DNA of 64,000 nucleotides from Haliotis asinina. Taxonomy: Eukaryota > Mollusca > Gastropoda > Lepetellida > Haliotidae. A program made the position numbers and the translations under genes. The stretch spans positions 10,793,501 through 10,857,500 of the forward strand of contig NC_090287.1 of assembly GCF_037392515.1 (NCBI RefSeq), written 5' to 3'. Shown here in pieces: positions 15,101 to 26,100 of this stretch; within the stretch, counting starts at the first letter, position 1; every line of letters starts with the position of its first letter. Below the pieces are notes generated by a model. The model searched no databases and was not told the DNA's origin. It saw only the letters and a program-made list of their open reading frames with translations.

Positions 15101-18100
15101 CCAAAATCGGTTGGGCTCTACACCATCTTTAAGTAAAGCTTGGTGTCAAACATTAAGAAATCCAGCAACCAGTTCTTGAGATATCTTGTTGGCAAGCTAA
15201 ACACATATGTGAACATGCTGACACCTTCAAAGTGAAGGGTGGACCTTGAAAATGATGTGAAGGTCACCAAAATCAACTGGGCCCTATGCCATCCCTAAAT
15301 AAAGCATGGGGTCAAATATGAAAAAATCCAGCAACTGGTTCTTGAAATATCTCGCGGACAAGGGTAAAACGTGAAAGTCCCCCTGTGACCTTGACATAGA
15401 GGTCAAGGTCACCAAACCTGACTAGAACCTTTCTCATATAGTGATGAACCTAGGTACCAAATATGAAAAGAATGTAGGCAACCTTTCATTACATATTGCA
15501 TTTCATAGGTACTGATGGATGGAGCCTCATACCATATCCCCCACTTTGCGCTAAACGCGTGGAGGGGAGATAAGATTAAAAAAACAAAATCAGATCAGAT
15601 AGTCACTTTAAAACTTAACAGTAAAATGAAACTGATTACCTACAAGGTGAGGTGTGAGTAGAACAAATTCAGTAAAACAAGAGTGTGTGAGTGATTTAGT
15701 TTGATTTTACACCACTTTATAAATTATATTCCACCAATATCATGATGTAGACACCACAGTCTAAGTAATCTTAGCTCCAGTGTTATTTGTTACACTCCCA
15801 CACTGGGTCTAACATAGTAACAAAAGTTAGTAGGAGGTCACGTCAGGTAATCCTTGAGCAACCTATGACAGTCCAAACAAATTTGAAACAGCTAAACGGA
15901 TTTAACCAATCAGACAACAGCTACTGTTTTGGGTTTGGTGGGAATTACAACACACACAGGTCACTGACAATGATCTCTCAACAAATGAAAATCTTCATAT
16001 AACACTGATATTTTGACATGCAGCATATATGCTTTTTCTTTTTTGTTGACATGGTTACCATTAGCTAATATTTCCGCAAATTGACATTCTTGAATATTGC
16101 CAAAATTGCTATTTTCAGTGACTGTCTATTCACATGAAAATCAAAAGGAGGCTCACTCATAATGCTGATATGTTGCGGGAGCTATACTGGAACACCTAGC
16201 AATTGTTGATGGGATCACTATCCGTGGTGGTGATACTGCTGCCTGTTTCATACACAGTACTAGTGTATTGACTGATTTACTGCTACACCATTTCATTCAC
16301 ACTCAAAATGAAGCAATGAATGATCCAGATAGTAAATGGTTCTAAGGTATGTAATAACAGTAAAATGAATAATGTTGGAAGGGATGGGTTATAGACTGGC
16401 TGTGGATACGTTCCGACCTTTCAACTTCAACACAAAAGTAGAATGTAACATTGATATTGCAGTGAAACAGTATGTTTGTTTTTATTCAATTGTTCATTCA
16501 AAATGCTTTAAAATAGTACAATCCAGAATTTCAACAAGAGGATTGTGCCCATAATCCTGATAATACTCAATTTGAGGGTGCAATAACATGCCAGGTGCCT
16601 AAACAAGGGCGTATGCACACCCTGCACAATGATATGGACAAAACTCCCCTCGCATAATGTAACTTTGCTGGTCTTGTTTCAATCTAACTTTCCGGACATG
16701 GACTATCATTGTGTCAACACTTTCCATGTACTCGTTTGTCTTTATCATTATATTATACTAATGACAACTGAATTGTGTTTCATATCGTAATTCAGGATTA
16801 GGCTTTATTTGTTTCAAGCTTAAGCTGTCAACCACATTTGCATTTGTTGCCATGGTTACTGATTCTATGGTCTCTTATTTGCAATCTCTTAACTAGCATT
16901 AAAAATTGATCAACTCATTCAATAGCCACAAAAATCTTGACGAGGAAAGAGGGAAACAATATCAATCAGTCAACACTATCAACAAGAACAAATCTTGAAA
17001 CCATGGAAACAAGCACAAGTCTGTTGCCACAAGCATTCTCTTGATGGTTCAAATTTGCAATTTGTCCACACGACTGAATATCACCAATGGTGTCTACCCT
17101 GCAATTTTAGTATATAATTCTGGATCCACATTATTATGGCCAGGGGTCCTCTCCAATCATACTAAGTATGCTACAGAAACACTCTTTAAAGACTGTAAAA
17201 CATGGTCTTACATATAATGCATCATCATGATCATAAGGACTGGTTCAAAATAATGATGACCATAAAAATGATAAAGACTAAAGGCACATAATCATGATCA
17301 TAAGTTCTAATGATACGTATTCATGATCATAAGGATTACTGACACATATTTTTTATCAAAAGGACTAATGATACTTAATCTTGATCATTAGGACTAATGA
17401 CACATATTCTTGATCATAGAGACTAGTGATACTTAGTCTTGATCATATTCATAAGGACTAATGACATGTATTCATGATCACGAGGACTACTATCAAATAA
17501 TCATTATAACCTATACCAAAGTATATGCTAGGTCCAACTAGGTCCTTAATGTTGAGTCAGGCCTGTATCATGTGTATGCCCTTGGGCTAGGGTCAGGTCA
17601 AACAAGGTGACTTTGTAGGAATATGTTGTTACAGGCAGCAAGTCCTGACTCTACCAAGGCATGGAGGGAACACTATGGATTACCTTGCCTAAGGGCGGAT
17701 GCACATCAAAAAAGAATGTCCGGTTGATATACCAGCTTCCCATTTTCCCAAAGTGGGTTTCGTCCCAGCTGCAATGAAGTATATCAATCATGTGAGGGAA
17801 AAGCAAGACAGGTGGTTCTTAATGGTATAAGTTCCTCCAAAACAATCCACTGAATGCAAAAGAAATCGATCATAATCATGATACAATAAACATGAGAAAA
17901 GAACAGTATTCATCATTTCTTCTCATGGCCATTAGTAACTATATAAGCAACATGATATGCTGACCATGGTAGACTTTCACTACGTTCAAGCTACACTAGA
18001 TGATAGATCAGAAGGTATGTGTTCTAGTCTTGCTAGTGTTCTACATGTTCTGCAGTTTTCTAGCAGTACAAATTCTACATGTTCTATGGCAATAACTGAC

Positions 18101-19074
18101 GATGGGGGTTGCCTATGAAAATTAGACATGACGATTGAAATGAACAGACAGTGAACTTGGATAACATTGTCAAAGAAACATATAAAAACAGCAGTCAAAA
18201 ACTCTAAAGTGGTCAGACATCAAACTCTCAGAATGGTTTGACACAAGGTGTTTGATTTTTTGGTTGCATGTGACATTTAGTTTAACTAGACTGTTAGCAT
18301 GAAACTACTCTGGATCAGGGAATAAATACAGTACAGGGTAATATATGCTTTTTTTCAGTACTGAACAATAGCAACTGCATTCTGACATGTCATGAGATGG
18401 GGAAGGGGGGTTCTTTCCGAGGAACACTGGGTTATCACCATTAGAAAATAGAAGAAAATTTATATATCAATCAGTTTTGTAACTGGAGTGGGTTTGTAGG
18501 TTGCAGACAATCTGTGGTTGAGTTGGATTGGTGGTGTCATTACGATTAATTGCCACTGCAATGTGTTGCCTACGTATGAAGCCGTTGCCATTTGATTTAG
18601 GCAACTTAAAAACATGTTGAATCATCTCACTGTTGTAAAGCATTGTGGTTAAGGTTCGTATTTAAACATTTACAATTTAGTGGCTTCGGAATACTAGTGA
18701 ACTTACCAAACATGTTGAGGAAGCTCAATATTGTAAAGCCTTGTGAGTAAAGAGGCCAGGGAGAATAAACACAGACATAGGAAGTAGGCTCTAGGTTCTC
18801 GGGGCGGGCACTCATCATCCTCATCTGACGACATATCACTGGGGGTCAACAGGCCGTCCCTGTTAAACCTCTTCCTCACTGGCTTCTTGCTATCGCCATC
18901 ACCGTGTCTACCTGCCTCTTCGCTGTCATTCACTACGTGTGTTGGCTTCAACTCTGCGTTTCCTTGATTTTGAGCTCGTTGATTTTTACATTCCTCCTCC
19001 TTCCCAAGAATTCCCCCATCCTTTTCCTTACCGCCCTTTCTTTTCCGAAGAGCCTGGACATGTTTGGTCGACAT
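154..19074 (-). CDS. POMT2: Protein O-mannosyltransferase 2, 18 coding exons, C-terminus outside the window
   Basis: GT39 enzyme of the ER membrane that, with POMT1, moves mannose from dolichyl-phosphate-mannose to Ser/Thr of proteins such as alpha-dystroglycan. Coding exons from the 5' end: 18707-19074, 17684-17768, 11999-12103, 10638-10746, 10022-10130, 9840-9905, 7614-7707, 6996-7102, 6101-6183, 5550-5659, 4879-5006, 4613-4691, 4097-4248, 3686-3774, 2304-2380, 1924-1995, 1094-1250, 154-294. All introns are GT-AG and phases agree at every junction (about 710 codons). [11 protein letters not shown] near residue 124 carries the catalytic Asp-Glu pair; HILLDPILL and VKFVGLF are typical PMT membrane segments. 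Exons 10-13 (about residues 376-532) form the MIR region with [11 protein letters not shown] and [10 protein letters not shown]. The last exon has [11 protein letters not shown], which matches POMT2 better than POMT1. About 70 C-terminal residues should lie left of base 1. A charged ~90-residue N-terminus with DMSSDEDDE precedes the first membrane segment. The start is the first in-frame ATG of the exon. Confidence 0.95.
484..572 (-). mobile_element. SINE fragment, tRNA-headed family, 3' part
   Basis: It contains a diverged tail (ttagttttatgccact), the core aatattccagcaatatcaa and the segment gaaatgggcttcacacatg, all shared with the complete copy at 46474-46657. The tRNA-like head is missing. 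It lies in the last POMT2 intron of the window. The rest of that intron (295-1093) shows nothing else recognisable. Confidence 0.7.
2508..2850. repeat. 34-bp minisatellite in a POMT2 intron
   Basis: About ten head-to-tail copies of a unit starting tgtgatagtgatagtctata, with start-to-start spacing of 34 bp (2508, 2542, 2576 and on). Copies differ by a few substitutions and decay at the right end. The array lies between exons 14 and 15. The remaining ~0.8 kb of the intron is AT-rich with nothing recognised. Confidence 0.9.
3987..4083 (-). mobile_element. SINE fragment, tRNA-headed family
   Basis: It has a (tgag)n tail, a diverged aatattcgagcaatataac core and ccccagaaataagctt. It ends 14 bp before the last base of POMT2 exon 13, so the repeat sits almost against a splice donor. 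Confidence 0.65.
7185..7211. repeat. (CAA)n microsatellite
   Basis: About nine CAA triplets, which read as TTG/TGT on the gene strand, about 80 bp upstream of the acceptor of POMT2 exon 8 (7102). Confidence 0.9.
8385..9649. mobile_element. Non-autonomous TIR DNA transposon, copy 1
   Basis: A segment of 1265 bp bounded by inverted ends aggtcacatgcaac / gttgcatgtgacct, each next to TTAA (8381-8384 and 9650-9653), which looks like a TTAA target duplication. It has no transposase-like frame; the 123-codon frame at 8828-9199 matches nothing I know. An imperfect palindrome, ccccagcgctgggg, lies near 9475. A related, shorter copy in the opposite orientation is at 13215-13908. TTAA duplications suggest a piggyBac-type helper, but that is inference. 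The element lies in the intron between POMT2 exons 6 and 7. Confidence 0.8.
11036..11998. repeat. 33-bp minisatellite starting at the splice donor of POMT2 exon 3
   Basis: About 14 nearly identical 33-bp units (11520-11998) continue into older, diverged units with ctcacatgtct cores (11036-11520). On the gene strand the unit reads atgagtatggggttactgag plus 13 further bases. The true donor, gtgagtatgg at 11998, is the first unit; later copies carry atgagt where the donor has gtgagt. Because 33 is a multiple of three and the unit has no stop, long open frames occur here on both strands and should not be called genes. Confidence 0.95.
12256..12362 (+). mobile_element. SINE fragment, second family, 3' part
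   Basis: It contains ggacttgattatttacagac and gcaatattgctgagttctgt, matching the right half of the complete copy at 20686-20965. It lies in POMT2 intron 2, antisense to the gene. Confidence 0.75.
12834..12947 (-). mobile_element. SINE fragment, tRNA-headed family
   Basis: Tail gtgagtgagtaggtgagttt, core agcaatattccagcaatatc and ggaaatgtgcttcacccact match the body of the copy at 46474-46657. The tRNA-like head is missing. Confidence 0.75.
13215..13908. mobile_element. Non-autonomous TIR DNA transposon, copy 2, inverted relative to copy 1
   Basis: Homologous along its length to 8385-9649 but in the opposite orientation. Shared pieces include ttcccccagaactggggg, the aagattagac-like stretch near 13410 and the terminal gattgcatgtgaccc beside TTAA at 13909-13912. 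The left end is eroded, so the start is approximate. It is about 570 bp shorter than copy 1 and lies in POMT2 intron 2. Confidence 0.75.
13966..14053. repeat. (GGGTTT)n to (GGGTGT)n guanine-rich tract
   Basis: About eight gggttt units are followed by about six gggtgt units. Every hexamer carries a run of three G on the plus strand, so the tract could fold as a G-quadruplex. It resembles telomere repeat TTAGGG without its A. It lies in POMT2 intron 2, so the POMT2 transcript carries the C-rich strand. Confidence 0.9.
15010..15575. repeat. Interspersed repeat with three ~165-bp internal units rich in AAGGTCA
   Basis: Three related units start near 15058, 15223 and 15383. Each has gtgaccttga or gaaggtcacc followed by caaatatgaaaaaatccagc-like text. 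The third carries the near-palindrome gtgaccttgacatagaggtc, followed by aaggtcacc. The segment ends near a short inverted repeat, cccccac...gtggagggg (15539-15570). This type of repeat is familiar from mollusc genomes, but I cannot name its class. Confidence 0.7.
15674..15775 (-). mobile_element. SINE fragment, tRNA-headed family, decayed
   Basis: gtgtgtgagtgatttagttt, gattttacaccact and atattccaccaatatcatga are diverged forms of the shared SINE tail and core. Confidence 0.6.
15776..17211. other. POMT2 intron 2, unassigned stretch
   Basis: AT-rich intron sequence. Short open frames (for example 15787-16002 and 16372-16554) show no domain or codon pattern I recognise. I see no exon, RNA gene or repeat array here. 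Confidence 0.6.
17212..17505. repeat. Degenerate minisatellite, unit about 30 bp
   Basis: Repeated pieces of the form catgatcataaggactaatg followed by acacatattc. Roughly nine copies are recognisable with many substitutions and small indels, which suggests an old array. It ends about 180 bp before POMT2 exon 2. Confidence 0.75.
18240..18285. mobile_element. Solo terminal end of the TIR transposon family
   Basis: gtttgattttttggttgcat followed by gtgacattta matches the terminal 30 bp of the elements at 8385-9649 and 13215-13908. No body is recognisable to the left. It lies in POMT2 intron 1, antisense to the gene. Confidence 0.55.
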
Positions 19075-20120
19075 CGCTCTGTTCCTTTTATCACGAGCGA
19101 GCAGATATCTTCGATTTTATTGATGTTACAGTACACCCTGATTTGTTTTCCCCGGCAGCAATTCTGAGAGTTACCTGCCCTTGGGCAGTTGATGCAAAGG
19201 TAGTTCGACTTGTTCAGACGTACTTTCGAATCGATTTGGACAAACATCTTTGCTAAAATTATTACTTTGTTTTATTATTAGACTACAATAAGCGCTTCTA
19301 AATATATTTTCCGTTTAGAAGGTCCAGGTGACCACAAACGAACCCGAATGCCGCAGATGACGATGTGTCAGAAATGAGTAAATGTTGTATCGGTAGAGTG
19401 CGCGTAGTACGTCGGCTAAAAGTGGAATGCAGTTGTTATTGACATCATTAATATTTCACCACATATTTTGCAAACATTGCCGAGGTCATTTTAATGATCA
19501 GTCTGAAATATCCGTTTGTTGTCTATTTAAAGAATAATCCCCGCATATTTTGCACGTATACATGTACTTCCTAAATGTGGGGACCAGTTTTAATATTTGT
19601 TCCTTACTGCATGCAATCGTTGAAACATTCATTGATATGATAAATTTTTAGATATCACATATTTATGATACCTGAACTTCTAGTTTGTGATATCATTAAA
19701 TGTTCTATTATGTCATTAATTATTTTACGATACCATTTATTAGAATTTCATATATATAAAGTCATATTTGTGATATCAATAGCTGCATCATTGACAGAAT
19801 AAAATCAGGAATAAATATTGGAACACATATTTGCATTTAGTCCAAGCTTGAAAACAATTTGTTATTTCTCAGGTACATCTGAAACGTAAACAGCACATCT
19901 CCATTTGTTCAACGATGTGATCAGTTTGTTTAGTCTCCATTTATCTAAAGTCCATATTGTTTTCGTGACAGAGCTAGAGTACTGTTTATTTATTGTCCGT
20001 ATTATGTACATATCACAGTGACCCAAAACGAAGGTCTGTCACAACACGCCAGGTATGCTGCTGAGAGAGAGTGCATGACCTGTGCATAACTAGGTTAGTG
20101 TGATATAGCAGCCATCCGCC
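19075..20120. promoter_or_regulatory. Shared head-to-head promoter region of POMT2 and GSTZ1
   Basis: These 1046 bp separate the POMT2 start codon (minus strand, 19074) from the GSTZ1 start codon (plus strand, 20121) and must hold both 5' UTRs and both promoters. The middle (19560-19800) is very AT-rich with several gatatca-like words. The edges are more mixed. I see no confident TATA box for either gene. Control of both genes from this region is inference from layout. Confidence 0.6.
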
Positions 20121-23100
20121 ATGTCGAAGGTAAAACTTCCTCACCATAAACTATATACATGCCTTTGTGTTCACATACGTTATCGCTAAGGGGTAGGTGA
20201 CACGCTCTTTCTCTCTCGGCAGTCCTGTTGCAAACTAGTGTATGACTGTATCTCTGTTTCTGTTACAAGGCTACACCGAGGCTCGGTGATTTTTCCTAAG
20301 TCTGCTTCACAAATGAATACCGATAACTACTGACACAGATGTGCTACCGCATTTACTCTGTTAGATGTCAGGATGTAATATTTTACGTGCACTGCACATT
20401 ACTTAGTCGGTCCTAACACTCCTAAAATGTATCTGCATAACGAATCCAATGACATTATCTATAAGAAAATATATGTCATATGAAATAGAACGTGGTTTCG
20501 TCACACTAATGCATGCGACTTTATTGGTGAATTGTTTCATAATCAGTCGTTATTTGTTTTTCTAATCATTGACAAATTTGCCTAATGTTTGCGCTGAAAA
20601 CTGATTAATGTACGGTTTAGTACGACCACATTTTCACGGAATCTGTCAAAGTTACCATTGTACTTTACTGAAATGTATATGGGAGCTACCCGTAAAGATT
20701 CCGGGGTAGAATAAGCCTTCAGTAACCCATGCTTGCCATAAAAGGCGACTATGCTTGTCGTAAGAGGCGACTAAAGGGATCGAGTGGTCAGGCTCGCTGA
20801 CTTGGTTGGCACATGCCATCGGTTCCCAATTTCGCAGATCGTTGCTCATGTTGTTGATCACTGGATTGTCTGGTCCAGACTCGATTATTTACAGACCGCC
20901 GCCATATAGCTGTAATATTGCTGAATGCGGCGTAAAACTAAACGCACTTACTCACTCACTCACTCGTATATGGGAGTATGTTTGCTTAAGGGGAGATGGG
21001 TAGCTTAGTGGTTAAAGCGTTTGATCTTCACGCAAAAGACCCGAGTTCGATTCGCCTCATGGGTTCAATATGTAAAGCCAATTTCTGGTATGATGTGGGT
21101 CGAATATTGTTAACAGCGGCGAAAAAACCTCACTCACCCATTTGTTCACATGATGTACATAATGTGTTGCAACTGTGATTAGCTGGCTCGCCCCATGACG
21201 TGTTCCTATAAAATAAAATAATGTGTGTTTTTCCGGCCTTATATTTGGCATATCTAGCTAGCATGGTCATTACGAGGCGATCCCGTCATGTGCACTCTCT
21301 AATACTGGATAATCAACTTCAGAAAAGTTTGTATGATTTCTTAGGTTAGTATTTTTTACAAATTTCTCCCAGATCTTGAATGTGTACAGGACATCATCTG
21401 TCAGAGCACTAATTTATTGTCACTAGACAGTCAGTTCTTTTTTTCTGGTTTAATAGTAACTCAGTTTTCATACTTTGGCTATATAGTCTCTCATGTACTT
21501 CTCCCGACGGTTGCGCACCGGAAATCGCAGCTTCTTCGAATTTGCCATTGATTCTCATTTACTTTTTTCGTTTTCAGGGTTCAACTGTCGATTAGTTTAG
21601 TCACATTTGATTCCTTTCATTTGTTACTTCAGAGCTTCCTTTGTAATTACAGAACATTTGTGTTCCCACAGCAGAGCTCTGCGTGTAATGCGCTTTTTGA
21701 ATAGCATCGCTGCCGTGTGCGACATTTATGTACTGTAGGGATGTTATACGTCAGTTTGGTAAGAAAGCACTGAATGACCAGGAAACCGTCACTGGAAACT
21801 CTGGTGTTTGAAACGAAACTTTCATATCAATTAGTTAATAAAACAATCTTTTCACTGTTGTGTAGAGGATGCTTCTCTACGGCCACTGTTCAAGTTCCTG
21901 CACCTGGAGAGTGAAAATAGGTACGTAAGAAATTTATCCGAAATTTATGTCATGATATATTGATATCTAAGATAATGCAGTTTGGTTACGTTCAGTGTTT
22001 TGCTGTGCGAATTACGATATCACACTATCAGTTGAACCGAATATTATTTACAATCCACAACATAGCATTATTAAGCCTGCATGGAAGTGATTTAGGGAAA
22101 TGGAGTTCACGGCAAACAGATTACTGTGGGGATGGTTCAACTGTCTTATGGCTTGGATCGTAAGTGCCACGCACCTGCCTGTCTGGCTCTAGTCGAGGCT
22201 TTACATGTGCTGTATGGACAGACAGACAGACAGACAGACAGTCATGTGTCTTATACACAAAAGTAGAATGCAGAGACCGTAACGTACTGTTGTTCCATTT
22301 TCAGCTCTGGCAATCAAAGGAATGCAGTATGAAGAAGTTTCCTTGACGGATGATTTAATGGTAGGACAAATATTTTATGTTTTGGAGACTTTTGATTCTT
22401 TGTAAAATCACGATGATCACTCACACATTCATGCAATCATGAGATTCAGAATTAGACATGTTTATCCGATGCTCTTTGACGAAGTAATCAGTTACCCCGT
22501 GTCATCAAAAGTGACTTCGCCCAATGAAAGACGAAGTCAACCCTTGTAGATGTAGGATCTAGAATGAAAGGGAGAAACTGAGGGTATATTAGAACAAGGC
22601 TCACAAACAGAACAAGGCTAATAAAATAAGATTTTGATAATAATACTTTGATACTCCACACATGAAAGATTTCGTTTAAGGTGTTGAAAATTTAGTTAAC
22701 GTTGGGATCTTGTCTGGGTTATAGAGTGTTCTGTAATTATCTTCAGTGACAAACGTATTCAGGACGAGTAAGCACCCCAATGTCATGTCGTCTGTCTCAT
22801 CGTGTGTGGCTTCTTCGCTTCTCGCTCTGGAACAGTTAGAGATATGAGTTCCGATCCAGAAAGCGTTCGTAACATTACTACTTGTCGTAACTCTACAGTA
22901 TAAACACGGGCTTACGAATGTCGTAACTCTATAGTATAAACACGGGCTTACGAATGTCGTAACTCTACAGTATAAACACTGGCTTACGAATGTCGTAACT
23001 CTACAGTATGAACACGGGCTTACGAATGTCGTAACTTTGTAGTATAAACACGGGCTTACGAATGTCGTAACTCTACAGTATAGACACGGGCTTACGAATG

Positions 23101-26100
23101 TCGTAACTGTGTAGTATAAACACGGGCATACGAATGTCGTAACTCTACAGTATAAACACTGGCTTACGAATGTCGTAACTCTACAGTATGAACACGGGCT
23201 TACGAATGTCGTAACTCTACAGTATGAACACGGGCTTACGAATGTCGTAGCGCTACGAATGCCTTGTAGATCGGGACCGATCCGATCATTGTCACAGAAC
23301 TATTATAGAGGTTACATATTGTCACTTTTACATTCATATTCCAATCAAATAATATTAAGATAGGTAGTTTTATTTACATAGCTGTAGCAACGTATATACT
23401 GTCTGTCTCGAACTGACCATTGTGTGTAAGAGCTAACTGAATTAATTGTACAATGTAACGTTCGAATCATTAGCAGAACGGGAACTATTTCCGACAAACT
23501 AAATACTTTTCGTCAGTTAAAACAGTGATTTATTTGCTTTCATTTGAATTTATCCATGTGCCCTGTGTGGCGTTATCTTGTACACGTGAATTCAAAAGAG
23601 TATTTCGTATTTCGTTTGTATTTCGTTTTGTTTTTCTGATAGTGCTGCTAAAAATCTTGACCTGCGGTGGTCTGTTGATCTCAACGCATTAGGTTCAAAT
23701 TACAGTTTGGACATAGCTGAAGAATACTTCTCTGGTTACGGTTTGCAGGAAAACTGTCCCAACTTCTTGAAAGCCAGTCCTTTGCGGCAGGTGCCAGCTC
23801 TTGTACATGGCGAATGCTGTTTGACGCAGTCGGTTAGTAAACAAATCTTCCATTTATGTAGCATCTAAAGTGATTATTCATATGGACATTTATTGATCAG
23901 TACCAATTTCATCATTTTCAAAGTATGTTTGTTATCTGACCACACAGTCTTCGTACCATCATCTCAATTCAACGGATGTGTCACCAATAATGCTTTATAC
24001 TGAAATGATCATTGTACGAAATATAGGATTGAATATATTGTCATATATGACAAATCCATTTTAACACCTGATCCTAAATACGATGTAAGTTGTAGCTGAA
24101 CAGTGTCCAGGTTGGAACGTTATTATTGGCTTATCAGTGTCAATGATGTCTGGTTTTGACTAGTACTGTACGTTACCATAAATAACTGCAGGGCCCACAT
24201 GCACAAAGCGATCTTAGCGCTACGATTATTAAACCTATGTTGGAGAATGAGATTTACAATCATTGTAGAGCTAAGATCGCTCTGTGCAAGTGATCCATGC
24301 ATGTTTACGTGACGGGCGCTTCCAGTTCTCAAGTTTTCGCGAACACTTGGTATCATAAATGTTTCATAGTGATTCACAAACAAATGCTGATGATATAGTC
24401 GTAAGCATACAATTGAATCCGCTCCCAGCAAAAATAGTTTCCTCCCTGTGCCTTTTAGATAGCCATCTTAGAGTACCTGGAAGAAATACAACCCAACCCA
24501 CGATTGCTGCCAGTGGACCCAGTTCTGAGAGCGAAGGTATGTTCACTTCCTTTGTCCCTGAGCCTGTGACGATTCTTGCACTGCAGAACAACACCAGGTT
24601 TGCTGCATCTTTTATTCACCCATGTTGAATTGTACAATGGAGGTGTTTATTCTGAAGTACATAATCTCTGCTGTGATTGCGTTTCCAGCTTTATTTGTGT
24701 TCACCACACATCTGTTTTTTGTTACTTCTGTCATTTGCTCGCTACTATACTCTACATTAACCCGAGCTCATATTTTTGTTACATAACACTGTGCTAACCT
24801 ATATGAATGAATCCACAATATGGAAGTGTGTGCATTCTGAAGAAGTTTGATATTCATATGTGAATGTTCTGAGCTATCACGATGTACCATTTCCATGAAT
24901 AAAGGTTCTATCTGTTCTCGTGTATAATAACCCATTCATGAATTTTCTCAATGCCCTTGGTGTAAAAATGCCATGAACGAATATTTTCAATGCCTTTCGT
25001 GTATATAACCAATCGAAGAATGCCCACTATTCGATAAGTGTTGTGGATGCTTTTGTAGTGCAACTGACATTAATGTTCTGTATTTGACAGGTGTATAATT
25101 AACTTGATTGAATTGTCTCTGTTCTCAAAGTGTATAATTCAGAAACAATGTCTTGTTAGGCATGTATTAACTGTCTGATCTGTGTTGTTAAGATAATAGT
25201 ATATACTGATTGTCCGATATGTGTTGTTGAGATATATATTGACCGTCTTATCTGTGATGTTAAGGTATATGTTGACTGTCGGGTCTGTGTTGGTAAAGGA
25301 TTTATTGGTTGTATCTGTGTTGTTAAGGTATATATTGGCTGTCTCACCTGTGTTAGTAAGGCATATTGTGGCTGTCTTCTTTGTCTTGTTATAGAATATA
25401 CTAAGTGTCTTATCTGTGTTGATTAGGTATATATATATTGACTGATCTATGTTGTTTAGACCCGGGCACTGGCGGAGACAGTTGTATCATCTATCCAGCC
25501 ATACCAGTGCTGCAATGACACCATGGTATCCAGAGTTGGAGGGGAAGAGAAATTTAAGGAATGGGCAGACTTTTGGATAAACAGAGGGTTTGCTGGTATG
25601 GAGAACTGGAACATGCTGGAACATCAGAGAACGAACATGGCCTTTGTCACATGTGATTTATCTCTTCAGTGGCAAGAGATTTTATTTTTCATTATATAGT
25701 GACGAAATGATTAGTCCCTTCAAGGCTCCCTAAATTTCCCCTGAATCCCAAATTCACATGCATAGTAAAAATTCTAACGTGGATATTTACCATTAGCCAA
25801 ATCCACATTGTAATGCCCACGGTGCTCTTTTTTGGTTTGTGAATTCGATTTACATTTTGAGCAAGAAGAAAACGATGAAATAGGCTATATGTATACTCTT
25901 AGTCTAGTGACTATATAGATGAAAACAAAACCCATGCCGACTCAATGTTAAATTGTCCCATACACCTTAAATTCACTAGTTCTAGCACTCTCTCAATACG
26001 CACATTCTGGGGTGTATTCAACAATAATTCCCGTAAGGCGTTAAACAGCCACATTACCTTCTCAATCAACTCTACTGTCCATTAAATGAGAACAAAGGCA

